DNA from: Vreelandella subglaciescola | GTDB taxonomy: Bacteria; Pseudomonadota; Gammaproteobacteria; Pseudomonadales; Halomonadaceae | Length of the DNA stretch: 60,422 nt | Reading direction: 5' to 3' | Assembly: GCA_030454225.1 (NCBI GenBank) | Contig: JAKDRW010000006.1 | Location: 1-60,422 of the forward strand | Shown: piece after piece, positions 1 to 9,345 of the stretch | Layout: each line of letters starts with the position of its first letter | How positions within the stretch are numbered: the stretch's first letter is position 1 | The notes under the pieces: generated by a model | The model's input: the letters and a program-made list of their open reading frames with translations, nothing else | The model's database searches: none | What the model was told of the DNA's origin: nothing | Made by a program: the position numbers and the translations under genes

Positions 1-710
1 CCCACAGGTCCGATGCCGCGCGTCACCTGGAAGCCGGCGCCAGGCGCGTATTGATTTCTGCGCCTAGCCCTGATGCCGACGCTACCGTGGTGTACGGCGT
101 CAACGAAAAGGTGCTGTCCGCTCGGCACAAGGTCGTATCCAACGCTTCCTGCACGACCAACTGCCTGGCTCCCGTTGCCCAGATTCTCAACGACGCGGTG
201 GGCATCGAAAACGGTCTGATGACCACGACACACGCCTACACCAACGACCAGAACCTGTCTGACGTTTACCACAAGGACCCCTACCGCGCACGCAGCGCTA
301 CCCACTCAATGATTCCCACCCAGACCGGTGCCGCCGCCGCGGTCAGCCGGGTACTGCCGGAGCTGGCGGGCAAACTCGACGGGCTGGCTGTGCGCGTGCC
401 AGTGATCAACGTCTCTTTGGTAGACCTGACCTTCACCGCCGGCCGCGAGACCAGCAAAGAAGAGATCAACGCCATCATGGCGAGGGCAGCCGAGACGTCA
501 CCGGTAGTATCGCTCAATGCCCTACCGCTGGTTTCCATCGACTTCAATCACGATCCCAGCTCCGCCGTTTTCGACACCAATCACACGCGCGTCAGCGGCC
601 GCCTGGTAAAAGTCATGGCCTGGTATGACAACGAGTGGGGGTTTTCCAATCGCATGCTGGATACCGCGCTCGCCATGCAAGCGGCCGACAGCAGCGCCGC
701 CGTCGCATAA
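1..710 (+). CDS. gap: Glyceraldehyde-3-phosphate dehydrogenase, type I (5' end outside window)
   Basis: This is the C-terminal two thirds of a phosphorylating GAPDH, which oxidises glyceraldehyde 3-phosphate to 1,3-bisphosphoglycerate in the cytoplasm. The frame is open from base 3 to the left edge, so the gene begins outside the window; the TTG at 51 is an internal leucine in the conserved stretch LISAPS, not a start. The catalytic cysteine lies in SNASCTTN, followed by the substrate loop THAYTNDQ, the [11 protein letters not shown] segment and the terminal [12 protein letters not shown] signature. All features of an active enzyme in the visible part are present. It lies upstream of glucokinase and the galactose cluster, whose aldolase makes its substrate. 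Which gap paralogue this is cannot be told. Confidence 0.95.
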   Translation, partial: HRSDAARHLEAGARRVLISAPSPDADATVVYGVNEKVLSARHKVVSNASCTTNCLAPVAQILNDAVGIENGLMTTTHAYTNDQNLSDVYHKDPYRARSATHSMIPTQTGAAAAVSRVLPELAGKLDGLAVRVPVINVSLVDLTFTAGRETSKEEINAIMARAAETSPVVSLNALPLVSIDFNHDPSSAVFDTNHTRVSGRLVKVMAWYDNEWGFSNRMLDTALAMQAADSSAAVA

Positions 711-1022
711 TAAACCGGCCCCCCCTTGGCCGCATTGCTCCGAACCGGCAAGCCTAGCCCCCCTGATTTCTTGGCGCTTAGCTATCAGAGGGGCAGTAGC
801 GCCCCATATCTCTTGCTAAGTTTACGAATATTTATGCCTATCGTTGCCGGCTAATGCCTCCCAAGTCACTGCCAGGCGTATCGTCCTCTTGCCCGTCATA
901 ATGTTCGCCGGCGCTAGCCGCAGGTGCCGCACAGATAGCCAGCGCCTGCGGTCGCTTTGAGGCGAATAATTTGCCGGTGTAAGATACTTCGATTTGCGCA
1001 GTTAAATGCCCGAGGCCCGCTT
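711..1022. other. Intergenic region between gap and glk
   Basis: About 310 bases without a credible gene. It contains AT-richer stretches and a possible minus-10 element (TAAGAT near 980) ahead of glk, but no clear terminator or operator. A short imperfect hairpin (GGGGCAGTAGCGCCCC near 793) has no T-run. Confidence 0.4.
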
Positions 1023-2051
1023 ATGTCACGCCCCGCGCTGCTTGGTGATATCGGCGGCACTAACGCGCGCTTCGCGCTGACGACGCCGGGCGCCATTGCC
1101 CCGCATGCGATCCACAGTCTGCCCTGCGCGGATTATTCCGGCCCGGTAGCCGCCATCCGCGACTACCTGACCCGAGTCGGCATAGACGGCGCCAACCTCG
1201 ACGACAGCCGATATCCTCGGGAAATCTGCCTGGCCTTCGCCTGCCCGGTTCATAACGAGCGCATCGCCATGACCAACAACCCCTGGAGCTTCACCCGCCA
1301 AGAGGTCCGCGAGGCGCTGGGGCTGACGCTGTTCAAAGTCATCAACGACTTCGAGGCCCAGGCGCTCGGCGTGCCCCACGTCGCCGAGCACGAGCTGGTC
1401 ACGCTGCAGCCCGGCATAACCGCGCCCCATGCGACCCGCCTGGTCATCGGTCCGGGCACCGGGCTTGGCATGGCCGGCGTCTTTCCCGGCAAACACGGCT
1501 GGATTCCCCTGCCCACCGAAGGCGGCCACGTCAGCTTCGCTCCTACGGATCAACAGGAGCTGGCATTACTCGACTACTTTCGTCGCCGCTGTTTTCGTCA
1601 CGACTGCTTTCATCACGACGGCTGTCCTCACCACGACGGGCGTATCTCCGTGGAACGGCTACTGTGCGGCCAGGGCATGCTGAATCTGTATTTCGCCCAC
1701 TGCGCCCTTGGCGGCGCCACGCCGAGCTGCGACTCTCCCGCCGCCGTCACCCGAGCGGCGGCAAACGGGGATGCCCTGGCCAGAGACACGATTTTGCGCT
1801 TTCTGAAAATTCTCGGCGACGTCAGCGGCGATGCGGCCCTCACGCTGGGCGCCCGCGGCGGCGTCTACCTGTGTGGCGGCATTCTGCCGCGCCTGCTCGA
1901 CTGGCTACCCGAGAGCCGCTTTCTGGAAGCCTTTACTCACAAGGGCCGCATGCAGCGCTATACCGCCGACATTCCCGTAAAGGTCGTCACGGCTCCCTGG
2001 ACCGGCCTGCTGGGGGCGGCCGAAGCGCTGTATAACGAAGAGGTCGATTAA
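1023..2051 (+). CDS. glk: Glucokinase with His/Cys-rich insertion
   Basis: Glucokinase phosphorylates glucose with ATP to glucose 6-phosphate. The predicted protein has 342 residues. The N-terminal phosphate-binding motif GDIGGTNARFAL, the NNPW and ND-F-EA motifs, the GPGTGLG loop and the EGGH segment are all those of the bacterial Glk family rather than the ROK family. ATG 1023 is chosen because the conserved GDIGGTN motif follows at residue 8; the frame extends further upstream without homology. Residues 190-206 form an unusual insertion rich in His, Cys and Asp, encoded by degenerate 15-base repeats, just before the usual ISVERLL-GQG motif; relatives join these parts directly. Whether the insert binds metal or is neutral slippage is unknown. 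Confidence 0.93.
   Translation: MSRPALLGDIGGTNARFALTTPGAIAPHAIHSLPCADYSGPVAAIRDYLTRVGIDGANLDDSRYPREICLAFACPVHNERIAMTNNPWSFTRQEVREALGLTLFKVINDFEAQALGVPHVAEHELVTLQPGITAPHATRLVIGPGTGLGMAGVFPGKHGWIPLPTEGGHVSFAPTDQQELALLDYFRRRCFRHDCFHHDGCPHHDGRISVERLLCGQGMLNLYFAHCALGGATPSCDSPAAVTRAAANGDALARDTILRFLKILGDVSGDAALTLGARGGVYLCGGILPRLLDWLPESRFLEAFTHKGRMQRYTADIPVKVVTAPWTGLLGAAEALYNEEVD
1590..1640 (+). repeat. Degenerate 15-base tandem repeat inside glk
   Basis: The sequence reads TGTTTTCGTCACGAC, TGCTTTCATCACGAC, then a third diverged unit GGCTGTCCTCACCACGAC. It keeps the reading frame and encodes a His/Cys/Asp-rich stretch. The pattern suggests expansion by replication slippage. Confidence 0.75.
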
Positions 2052-2087
2052 GCTCCCCCTATCGCCCGGGCGCCTCAGCACGCTTGC

Positions 2088-2106
2088 ATATATGTCTGAC
2101 ATATAT
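2088..2106. promoter_or_regulatory. Perfect 19-base palindrome, probable DgoR-type operator
   Basis: The sequence ATATATGTCTGACATATAT is a perfect inverted repeat around one central T. It lies about 45 bases before the regulator start and has the GT-N3-AC core typical of FadR-subfamily GntR operators. The same core, TATGTC-N-GACATA, lies upstream of the paralogous regulator at 10168-10180, which supports specific binding and probably autoregulation. Confidence 0.75.
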
Positions 2107-2150
2107 AAAATAAGGTCAGATGTATGCTTAAAGCATGCTGGAGCATGGCC

Positions 2151-2915
2151 ATGAATACCCTATCAAACATTCCCCTTCCCTCTGACGCCGGTGGCGCCGA
2201 GGCGCTTGCGACAACGCTTGCGCATGCCGTCCTCTCGGGTCATTGGACGCCGGATGGTACCTTCCCGCGCGAGCTGGACCTGTGCCGCCACTTCGGCGCC
2301 AGCCGCAACCGGGTGCGCAATGCGCTGGCAACGCTGGTCAGCGCCGGACTCATCGAGCGTACCGCCGGCCGCGGCACCGTCGTTCGCGACATCGCCGACT
2401 GGCATTTGCTCGACCCGCAGATAAGCGACTGGATGGGCGGCCTTGAAACGCCCCACCCGCAGCTGGTGCGCGAAGTTTATGCTTTCCGGCTGTCCACCGA
2501 GCCCTATGTCACCGAGCTCGCTGCCCTGCACGCGACCGCCCAGGATCTTGCACACCTCGAGACCGCCTTTGACGGCATGCGCGAAAGCGCCGGAGACCCT
2601 TTGCGTCGCGAGGAACACGCCGGCTACGACGTCGCCTTTCACCAGGCGATTTATCGCGCCAGCCACAATCTGGTCTGGCATCAGATGGGGCATTTGCTGC
2701 GCCCGTCGATCATGCAGCTCATCACCTTTTCGCACCATCAGGCCGGCAGCCTGGACGACAGCCTTGAGCGCCACCGCGGGGTGATGGAAGCGATTCGTCT
2801 GCGTCAGCCCGACGCCGCCCACAAAGCCGCCGAGCGAGTGCTCGCACGCACCGCCGCCGACTTGGGCGTCGAGCTCAGAGGCCGCTCACTCAAGGCCACT
2901 GCTTTACCGGTATAG
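2151..2915 (+). CDS. dgoR: FadR-family (GntR) transcriptional regulator of the galactonate cluster
   Basis: A DNA-binding repressor or activator of 254 residues. The N-terminal winged helix-turn-helix includes [24 protein letters not shown], and the C-terminal FCD ligand domain includes the [10 protein letters not shown] helix with metal-ligand histidines and [14 protein letters not shown]. Three in-frame ATGs occur (2124, 2145, 2151); the last is chosen because GGAG lies seven bases before it. The gene heads a run of same-strand galactonate genes and follows a perfect palindrome at 2088-2106. Escherichia coli DgoR, of the same family, responds to D-galactonate, which is the likely effector here by context. 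It is paralogous to the protein at 9346-10128, sharing the EWHLLDP-SDWM-like linker and the NDSLERHR helix. The effector assignment is inference. Confidence 0.85.
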   Translation: MNTLSNIPLPSDAGGAEALATTLAHAVLSGHWTPDGTFPRELDLCRHFGASRNRVRNALATLVSAGLIERTAGRGTVVRDIADWHLLDPQISDWMGGLETPHPQLVREVYAFRLSTEPYVTELAALHATAQDLAHLETAFDGMRESAGDPLRREEHAGYDVAFHQAIYRASHNLVWHQMGHLLRPSIMQLITFSHHQAGSLDDSLERHRGVMEAIRLRQPDAAHKAAERVLARTAADLGVELRGRSLKATALPV

Positions 2916-2958
2916 CCCGCTGCCCTTCTTTTCCACCGGCTCACCCAAGGATTACCCC

Positions 2959-4107
2959 ATGAAAATTACCCGACTCAAAACCTGGCAGGTACCGCCGCGC
3001 TGGCTGTTTCTCAAAATCGAAACCGACGAAGGCTGTTACGGCTGGGGCGAGCCGGTCATCGAAGGCCGCGCTGCTACCGTCGAAGCGGCCGTGCATGAGC
3101 TGTCTGACTATCTGGTGGGACAGGATCCGCGCAACATCGAGCATCTGTGGAACGTGATGTATCGCGGCGGCTTCTATCGCGGCGGCCCGATTCTGATGTC
3201 GGCCATCGCCGGCATCGACCAGGCGCTGTGGGATCTCAAGGGCCGCGATCTGGGCGTGCCGGTACACCAGCTGCTCGGTGGGCCGGTGCGCGACAAGATG
3301 CGCATGTACGCCTGGACCGGCGGAGACCGCCCGTCTGACGTCGGAGCAGGCGCCAAAGCGCTGGTCGATCAGGGCTTTACCGCTTTCAAGATGAACGGCA
3401 CGCCGGAGCTGCAGATCGTCGATTCGCACAAGAAGATCGACGACGCCGTCGCCCGCGTCGCCGAAGCGCGCGACGTGGTCGGCCCGGCTGTGGGTATCGG
3501 CATCGATTTCCACGGCCGCGTACACCGCCCCATGGCCAAGGTGCTGCTGCGCGAACTCGAGCAATTCAACCCGATGTTCGTCGAGGAGCCGGTATTGTCA
3601 GAGCATCTGCCGAGCCTTAGGCATATCGCCGGAGGGCTGAGCTACCCGCTGGCCACCGGCGAACGGCTGCACACCCGCTTCCAGTTCCGCGACCTGCTCG
3701 CGGACGGCATGGTCGACATCGTCCAGCCGGATCTCTCCCATTGCGGCGGTATCAGTGAAGGTTTCAAAATCGCTACGCTGGCCTCGGCCTACGATGTCGC
3801 GCTAGCGCCGCATTGCCCACTCGGCCCGCTAACGCTGGCCGCCTCTCTGCAGCTTGACGCGGTGTGTCACAACGCCTTCATTCAGGAACAGAGCATGGGC
3901 ATCCACTACAACAAGGACAACGACGTTCTCGACTACTTGGTCGACAAGGATGCGCTGTCGATCGAAAACGGTTTCTGCGCCATTCCGCAGGGGCCGGGGC
4001 TTGGCGTCGAAATCAACGAGGCGTTCGTCGAAGAGCGCGCCCAGGTCGGCCACCGCTGGCGCAACCCGGTATGGACCCACGAAGACGGCTCCGTTGCCGA
4101 ATGGTAG
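2959..4107 (+). CDS. dgoD: D-galactonate dehydratase
   Basis: Enolase-superfamily enzyme (mandelate racemase subgroup) that dehydrates D-galactonate to 2-keto-3-deoxygalactonate using magnesium. At 382 residues it has the same length as the E. coli enzyme, and the key residues fall at the same numbers: D183 and H185 in GIDFHGR, E209 in VEEPV, E235 in TGERLHTR, and H285 in [12 protein letters not shown] 2959 follows AAGGA at a good distance. It is the first enzyme gene after the regulator, with the rest of the De Ley-Doudoroff pathway downstream on the same strand, so galactonate rather than another aldonate is the likely substrate. Confidence 0.95.
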   Translation: MKITRLKTWQVPPRWLFLKIETDEGCYGWGEPVIEGRAATVEAAVHELSDYLVGQDPRNIEHLWNVMYRGGFYRGGPILMSAIAGIDQALWDLKGRDLGVPVHQLLGGPVRDKMRMYAWTGGDRPSDVGAGAKALVDQGFTAFKMNGTPELQIVDSHKKIDDAVARVAEARDVVGPAVGIGIDFHGRVHRPMAKVLLRELEQFNPMFVEEPVLSEHLPSLRHIAGGLSYPLATGERLHTRFQFRDLLADGMVDIVQPDLSHCGGISEGFKIATLASAYDVALAPHCPLGPLTLAASLQLDAVCHNAFIQEQSMGIHYNKDNDVLDYLVDKDALSIENGFCAIPQGPGLGVEINEAFVEERAQVGHRWRNPVWTHEDGSVAEW

Positions 4108-4187
4108 GTCTTTAGCCTCTCTAGCTACCCCCTTGAAACGTCAGGGCCACTTTATGGTGGCCCGCCCCGATGAAAGATGGAGTTCCC

Positions 4188-4982
4188 ATGTCAGCTGCCA
4201 ACACTGCTTCCCAGACGCCCGCCTTCGCCGATTTCCGCTACCCCGATCTCGCCGGCGCCAGCGTCTTCATCACCGGCGGAGGCTCCGGTATCGGCGCCGC
4301 GCTGGCCGAGGGTTTTCTCGCTCAGGGCGCCAAGGTCGCCTTTGTCGGCCGGTCCGATGCCACGCCCTTCTGCGATGCCATGGAGGAGAAGTACGCCAAC
4401 CGCCCGCTGTTCATCAGCTGCAATATCCAGGACATCGCCGCGCTGCAGGCGGCTGTCGCCCAGGCGCGCAAAGCCCACGGCCCCATCGGCGTGCTGGTCA
4501 ACAATGCCGCCCGCGATACCCGCCATACCCTGGAAGACTGGACCGTCGAGCAGTGGGACGAGTCCATCGCCACCAATCTGCGCCCGCAGTTCTTCACCGC
4601 CCAGGCGGTAGCCGCCGACATGCGCGGCCTCGGCGGCGGCGCCATCATCAACCTGTCGTCCAACAGCTATATGCTGGGCCTCGACGGCTATCCGAGCTAT
4701 GTCACCGCCAAGGCCGGCATCATGGGCCTGACCAAGGCATTGGCCCGCGAGCTGGGCCCCGATGCCATTCGCGTCAACTGTTTGATTCCCGGCTGGGTAA
4801 TGACCGAGCGCCAGCGCGAGCTGTGGGTCAACGACAAGGATCTCAGCGATTGCATCGACCAGCAGTGCCTCAAAGAAGCGATTCCGGTCGAAGACATGAT
4901 CAACCCCTGCCTGTTCCTCGCTTCCAGCGCCTCGCGCATGATGACCGGTCAGCCCATGGTGGTTGACGGAGGCCGGGTGTGA
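4188..4982 (+). CDS. SDR-family aldose 1-dehydrogenase (probable galactose dehydrogenase)
   Basis: A short-chain dehydrogenase of 264 residues. It has the Rossmann motif TGGGSGIG, the NNAA motif, the catalytic Ser in NLSSNSY, the Tyr-Lys pair in YPSYVTAKAG, and the terminal GQPMVVDGG. It most resembles XylB-type D-xylose or L-arabinose dehydrogenases of oxidative sugar pathways. Because it lies between dgoD and dgoK, the likely reaction is NAD(P)-dependent oxidation of D-galactose to galactonolactone. ATG 4188 is preferred over the in-frame ATG at 4170 since GGAG lies just upstream of it. Its TGA overlaps the GTG start of dgoK (GTGA), indicating translational coupling. D-fucose or L-arabinose are possible alternative substrates. 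Confidence 0.82.
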   Translation: MSAANTASQTPAFADFRYPDLAGASVFITGGGSGIGAALAEGFLAQGAKVAFVGRSDATPFCDAMEEKYANRPLFISCNIQDIAALQAAVAQARKAHGPIGVLVNNAARDTRHTLEDWTVEQWDESIATNLRPQFFTAQAVAADMRGLGGGAIINLSSNSYMLGLDGYPSYVTAKAGIMGLTKALARELGPDAIRVNCLIPGWVMTERQRELWVNDKDLSDCIDQQCLKEAIPVEDMINPCLFLASSASRMMTGQPMVVDGGRV

Positions 4983-5968
4983 GCAAGGTCGCCCACTGGA
5001 TCGCCGTCGACTGGGGTTCCAGCAACCTGCGCGCCTGGGCGCTTGACGCCGAGGACACGGTTATCGCAACGGCCAGCCGTCCACGCGGCATGCTCGGCCT
5101 GGCGCCAGATGAGTTCGAAGGCGTGCTGCTGGAGGTGATCGCCGACTGGCTGCCGGCACGGAGCGCGACGCCGGTGCCGGTACTCATCTGCGGCATGGCA
5201 GGCGCGCGCCAGGGCTGGGTCGAAGCCGCTTACCTGGCGCTGGAGGACGGCGATAATGCACTTGGCCGCCTGGGTAGCCAGCGGACGCCGGTCACCACTC
5301 AGGATAGCCGCCTTGAGGTTCGCATTGTGCCGGGGCTATGTCAGCGCCGTGCCGCTGATACGACCGATGCCTTCGACGTAATGCGCGGCGAAGAAACCCA
5401 GCTCGCGGGTCTTGTCGCCACACAGCCGAACTTCAGCGGCGCGGTATGCCTGCCGGGCACCCATTCGAAATGGGCCCGGCTGAACCACGGCAACATCGAA
5501 GGCTTCACTACCTTCATGAGCGGCGAGCTGTTCAATCTACTCAGCCAGGACTCGGTGCTCAAGCACTCTCTCCGGCACCCTGTCAGCAGCGATGATCTGA
5601 GCCAGGGCGCCCAGCGGGCGGCCTATCTGGCCGGCATCGATACCGCCCTTGCCGCCCCGGCACGCCTGAGCGCCGAGCTGTTCGGCATTCGTGCCCGGGA
5701 TTTGCTCGACGCCCGCCTGCCGGAGGGCGACGCTCGCCGCGGCGAGCTGAGTGCGCGGCTTTCCGGGCTGATCCTCGGCCTCGAGCTGGCAGGCGCGACG
5801 GCCGGCCTGCCAGCCGGCAGCCGGGTGGTGCTGATTGGCGCCGAGGCGCTCTGCCAGCGCTACCGGATCGCGCTTGAGCACCTTGGCTTCGCCGTCAGCC
5901 TGGCGGCAAATGCCGACATGATTCTGGCCGGATTGGGGCGTATTCAGCGCGCCGCGACCGCCGTGTAA
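4979..5968 (+). CDS. dgoK: 2-dehydro-3-deoxygalactonokinase
   Basis: Sugar-acid kinase of 329 residues that phosphorylates 2-keto-3-deoxygalactonate at O6. The N-terminal ATP-phosphate loop DWGSSNLRAW, the ICGMAGARQGWVEA motif, the LPGTHSKWA motif and a terminal sugar-kinase-like GAEALC segment match the DgoK family (about 290-340 residues). The GTG start overlaps the stop of the preceding dehydrogenase by four bases, so the two are coupled. A 15-base palindrome (CCCTGCC-C-GGCAGGG, 5973-5987) follows the stop codon, before dgoA. Confidence 0.93.
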   Translation: MSKVAHWIAVDWGSSNLRAWALDAEDTVIATASRPRGMLGLAPDEFEGVLLEVIADWLPARSATPVPVLICGMAGARQGWVEAAYLALEDGDNALGRLGSQRTPVTTQDSRLEVRIVPGLCQRRAADTTDAFDVMRGEETQLAGLVATQPNFSGAVCLPGTHSKWARLNHGNIEGFTTFMSGELFNLLSQDSVLKHSLRHPVSSDDLSQGAQRAAYLAGIDTALAAPARLSAELFGIRARDLLDARLPEGDARRGELSARLSGLILGLELAGATAGLPAGSRVVLIGAEALCQRYRIALEHLGFAVSLAANADMILAGLGRIQRAATAV

Positions 5969-5972
5969 CACT

Positions 5973-5987
5973 CCCTGCCCGGCAGGG
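5973..5987 (+). other. Short palindrome between dgoK and dgoA
   Basis: CCCTGCC, one C, GGCAGGG form a perfect inverted repeat in the 40-base gap. No T-run follows, so it is more likely an mRNA processing or stability hairpin than a terminator; its role is unknown. Confidence 0.4.
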
Positions 5988-6008
5988 TCCGACACCTTAG
6001 GAGTTCAC

Positions 6009-6638
6009 ATGAGTCTGCCACTGGTTGCCATCCTGCGCGGCGTCGCGCCGCATGAAATTATCGCCATCGCCGATGAAATCATCGCCGCCGGCATTACCCG
6101 CATCGAAGTGCCGCTCAATTCACCCGAGCCGCTGTCAAGCATCGAGGCGCTGGTGCAGCACTGCGCCGATCATCATGACGGCACGATCCTGATCGGTGCC
6201 GGCACCGTGTTGACGCCTCAGCAGGTTCGCGACGTCCACGCTGCCGGTGGCCGCCTAATCGTCTCGCCCAACATGAACGCAGACGTCATCCGCGAGAGCC
6301 GGCGCCTCGAGCTGGTGTCCATGCCCGGCATTGTCACCCCGACCGAGGCTTTTTCCGCCCTTGCCGCCGGCGCTTCCGGCCTCAAGCTGTTCCCCGCCAC
6401 CCAGGTCGGCATCGTCAACATGAAGGCCATGCTCGCGGTGCTGCCCGAGGGGGCCGAGCTCTACGCCGTGGGCGGTATCGGCGTGGACAACTTCGCCGAA
6501 TGGCGCGCCGCCGGCGTGCACGGGGCCGGCCTCGGCACCGCCATCTATACGCCGGGCCTGACCGCCGAGCAGGTGGGCGAACGCGCGCGCGCTTTGGTAG
6601 CGGCCTGGCAGGCAGCAGCGGGCGAACACCGTGAGTGA
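6009..6638 (+). CDS. dgoA: 2-dehydro-3-deoxy-6-phosphogalactonate aldolase
   Basis: Class I aldolase of 209 residues, with the TIM-barrel fold of the KDPG/KDPGal family, which splits 2-keto-3-deoxy-6-phosphogalactonate into pyruvate and glyceraldehyde 3-phosphate. The N-terminal LVAILRG motif, the GAGTVLT turn and the Schiff-base lysine K126 in GLKLFPA are present, as in E. coli KDPGal aldolase. The ATG follows AGGAG by five bases. The 3' end overlaps the next gene by eight bases. Its product feeds the glyceraldehyde-3-phosphate dehydrogenase at the start of the window. KDPG activity cannot be ruled out, but the dgoD and dgoK neighbours favour the galactonate route. Confidence 0.93.
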   Translation: MSLPLVAILRGVAPHEIIAIADEIIAAGITRIEVPLNSPEPLSSIEALVQHCADHHDGTILIGAGTVLTPQQVRDVHAAGGRLIVSPNMNADVIRESRRLELVSMPGIVTPTEAFSALAAGASGLKLFPATQVGIVNMKAMLAVLPEGAELYAVGGIGVDNFAEWRAAGVHGAGLGTAIYTPGLTAEQVGERARALVAAWQAAAGEHRE

Positions 6639-7554
6639 TGCCGGCGTAACATCCCCCTGCCTTGGCCATGCCCGGGTCAGCATCGCGGCGGCCTGCGAAC
6701 TGGGCGAAGGCCCGGGCTGGGACGCCGCCCGCGGTGAGGTGCGCTGGGTGAACATTCTCAAGGGCGAGCTGCACCGCGCCAACGCCGATGGCAGCCGACA
6801 CCGGGTCACCACGCTTACGCGCAAGACCTCCTACGCGGCCCTGACCACCGCCGGCGACTATCTGCTGGTGGCTGAAAATCAGCTGTCGCGCTTCGATCCG
6901 CACAGCGATGAGCTAAGCGATTTCCTGCCCTTTGAGGCCGACAACCTCCTAACCCAAACCCGCAGCAACGATGCGCGCGTCGATACCCACGGCAGCCTGT
7001 GGCTTTCGACCATGGGGCTTGCCGCCGAAAAAGGCGCAGGCAGCCTCTACCGCCTGCACCGCGGTAAGCTGACCCGCCTGCTGAGCGGCTTGAGCATTCC
7101 CAATGCGCTGTGCTTCTCACAGGACGGTCAATACGCCTACTTCACCGACACGCCGACCGGCCGGATAATGCGCTGGCCGCTCGATGTCGAGGGTTGGCCG
7201 AAAAGGGCCGGCAGTGGCTATGCAGCGCCGCACATGTGGGCCGACCTGCGTGACGCCGGCGGCAATCCGGACGGCGCCGTGATCGACAGCGAGGGCTGTA
7301 TGTGGGTCGCGCTATGGGGCGCCGGACGCGTGATACGCCTCGACCAGAATGGACGGGAAACAGGCCACGTAGCGCTACCCGCCAGCCAGCCTTCCTGCCC
7401 GCTGTTTGGCGGTCAGACGCTTGGCACCCTGTATATCACCACGGCCCGCGAAGGGCTGGATACACCCGGCGAGGCAGACGGCAGCCTGTATGCTATTGAC
7501 CTCTCAACGCAAGGTATTGGCGGTGTAGAAGAGCCGCGGCTCGTACTTGATTAA
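6631..7554 (+). CDS. SMP-30/gluconolactonase-family sugar lactonase (probable galactonolactonase)
   Basis: Six-bladed beta-propeller lactonase of 307 residues that opens aldonolactones with a divalent metal ion. Signature residues are the metal-ligand Glu in ELGEGPGWD, the substrate-side Asn in RSNDARVD, the metal-ligand Asn in IPNALCFS, and the Asp in NPDGAVIDSEG. The GTG start lies inside the 3' end of dgoA, suggesting coupling. It supplies the step between the sugar dehydrogenase and DgoD. It is the last gene of the forward dgo operon; a hairpin at 7565-7591 separates it from the convergent symporter. Confidence 0.88.
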   Translation: MSDAGVTSPCLGHARVSIAAACELGEGPGWDAARGEVRWVNILKGELHRANADGSRHRVTTLTRKTSYAALTTAGDYLLVAENQLSRFDPHSDELSDFLPFEADNLLTQTRSNDARVDTHGSLWLSTMGLAAEKGAGSLYRLHRGKLTRLLSGLSIPNALCFSQDGQYAYFTDTPTGRIMRWPLDVEGWPKRAGSGYAAPHMWADLRDAGGNPDGAVIDSEGCMWVALWGAGRVIRLDQNGRETGHVALPASQPSCPLFGGQTLGTLYITTAREGLDTPGEADGSLYAIDLSTQGIGGVEEPRLVLD

Positions 7555-7564
7555 AGGGTGTCAA

Positions 7565-7591
7565 AACCCCAGCCGCCAGGCGGCTGGGGTT
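7565..7591 (-). terminator. Intrinsic terminator between converging lactonase and symporter genes
   Basis: A 13-base-pair perfect stem, AACCCCAGCCGCC with GGCGGCTGGGGTT, encloses one base. Read on the minus strand it ends in GGGGTTTTG, fitting a terminator for the symporter; it may also act on the forward dgo operon. Confidence 0.8.
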
Positions 7592-7614
7592 CAGCGCTGT
7601 GCAGGATCCCGTCT

Positions 7615-9210
7615 TTAGCCAGCGAAGGCGGCGTAGATGGCGATAACCAGCACCACCAGCACGGCGCCCGCGGGAATCGCCCCTTTCCACGGCGTAAGAT
7701 CGACCGCACCCACATCCTGATGCGTCCAGGCCTCGCGGCGCGGCCGCAGCTTACCGACCAGCAGCATCATCGCCACCAGCAACACAAAAATCAGCGTCAC
7801 GAAGTGGAATTCGTGCATGATTTCCGGCAGCTTGTTGAAAGGCGGAATAAAGTAGCCCGCAAAGATCAGCAGGCAGCCGCCGACCAGCGCGATTTTGGCT
7901 GCCATCGCCGGAACACGGCGAGTCAGCAGGCCCACCAGTACCACCGCCAGAATGGGGATGAAGTAGATCGCGTTCATTTTCTGCAAGTAGCCGAAAAGAC
8001 TATCCTGGCCGGCCAGCAACGGGGCGAGAATCATGGCAAAAACGGCCATGATCCAGCCAAAAACCTTGCTCGACTTTACCACTTCCTCTTCGCTGGCGTC
8101 CTTCTTGAGCACTGACTTGTACATTCCCAGGCTGAACAACGTGGTGGTGGAATTTAGCGCCGAGTTAAACGACGACAGGATGGCACCCACCATCACCGCG
8201 GCGAAGAAACCGGTCAGCGGCGCGGGAAGCACGTTGAACACCAGATGGCCGTAGGCCTCATCCGCCTTGATCCCCTGGTCGGCGTAGAGATGGTAGGCAA
8301 TGATGCCGGGTAGCACGAGATACAGTGGCCCGAGCAGCTTGAACAGGCCGGTCAGCAGTACGCCCTTCTGGCCTTCTGCCAGATTTTTAGCGGCGAAAGT
8401 ACGCTGGATGATTTGCTGGTTGGTCGTCCAGTAGAAGACGTTAATCAGCAGCACCCCGGTAAATAGAGTGAAAAACGGCACCTGCTGGTCGGAGCCGCCG
8501 ATGGAGTTGAGCTTATCGGGGTTACTGTCTTTCAGAATATCCCAGCCGGCCAGTACGCCGCCGCTGTCGCTCACCGCCTGAAGGCCGAAGTAAACAACCA
8601 CAAAGCCACCGATCAGCAAACCGATACAGTTCAACGTATCGGAGACGGCGACGGTACGCAGACCGCCGAACAGGGCATAGATAGAGCCGATGATGCCGAC
8701 AATCCATACCGTCAGCCACAGCAAGACGGTATCGGACTGGATCCCCGTCAGGCTTTGCAAATCGAGCATACCCTGAAGCCCAATGGCCCCCGAATACAGG
8801 ATGATCGGCAGCAGGATTACCGCATAGGCAATTAGAAAAATAATGTTACATATCAGCTGTGTCCCCCTGTCAAAGCGGATTTCCAGAAGCTGGGGAACGG
8901 TCGCTATACCGCTGCGCAAGAAACGCGGCAGAAAAAAAAGCGCCAGTGCCACCAGCGCAATCACCGCCACGACTTCCCAGGCCATCACGCTCAACCCATC
9001 GCTAAAGGCCGACCCGTTCAGCCCCACCATCTGCTCGGTAGACAGGTTGGTCATCAGCAGTGAACCGGCGATCAGCGGGAAGGTCAGGCTGCGCCCGGCC
9101 AAAAAGAAGCCGCTGGTGCTGCTGTGATCGTCGCGCCGGGTAATTCGCCAGGTGATCAGGGCGACCAACCCCGTGAAGAACAGAAAAGACAGCAAAGTGA
9201 GAGTATGCAT
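7615..9210 (-). CDS. Sodium:solute (SSS) family sugar symporter
   Basis: Inner-membrane sodium-coupled transporter of 531 residues with about 14 hydrophobic helices. The N-terminal SGFFLAGRSL and the unwound first-helix region NLSTEQMVGLNG, then the internal FVVVYFGLQAV and SSFNSALNSTTTLFS segments, match the SSS/SGLT family, closest in outline to E. coli YidK and vSGLT-like proteins. It faces the dgo operon tail to tail and is flanked by a dgoR paralogue, so galactose or a related sugar is the inferred substrate. The start is the ATG at 9210, with a weak GGTAGGAGCAT ribosome site. Confidence 0.88.
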   Translation of the reverse strand: MHTLTLLSFLFFTGLVALITWRITRRDDHSSTSGFFLAGRSLTFPLIAGSLLMTNLSTEQMVGLNGSAFSDGLSVMAWEVVAVIALVALALFFLPRFLRSGIATVPQLLEIRFDRGTQLICNIIFLIAYAVILLPIILYSGAIGLQGMLDLQSLTGIQSDTVLLWLTVWIVGIIGSIYALFGGLRTVAVSDTLNCIGLLIGGFVVVYFGLQAVSDSGGVLAGWDILKDSNPDKLNSIGGSDQQVPFFTLFTGVLLINVFYWTTNQQIIQRTFAAKNLAEGQKGVLLTGLFKLLGPLYLVLPGIIAYHLYADQGIKADEAYGHLVFNVLPAPLTGFFAAVMVGAILSSFNSALNSTTTLFSLGMYKSVLKKDASEEEVVKSSKVFGWIMAVFAMILAPLLAGQDSLFGYLQKMNAIYFIPILAVVLVGLLTRRVPAMAAKIALVGGCLLIFAGYFIPPFNKLPEIMHEFHFVTLIFVLLVAMMLLVGKLRPRREAWTHQDVGAVDLTPWKGAIPAGAVLVVLVIAIYAAFAG

Positions 9211-9345
9211 GCTCCTACCTCTTGTTGTTTTTGAAAGGTATCTTCTTAATGAGGAAAGACCAGAGAGGATTCACGGGAACGGCTATTCAAGAGTAGCGGC
9301 AGTTAATAGCGCGAGCAGGACATGGGCCGGCATAGCGAAACCTCC

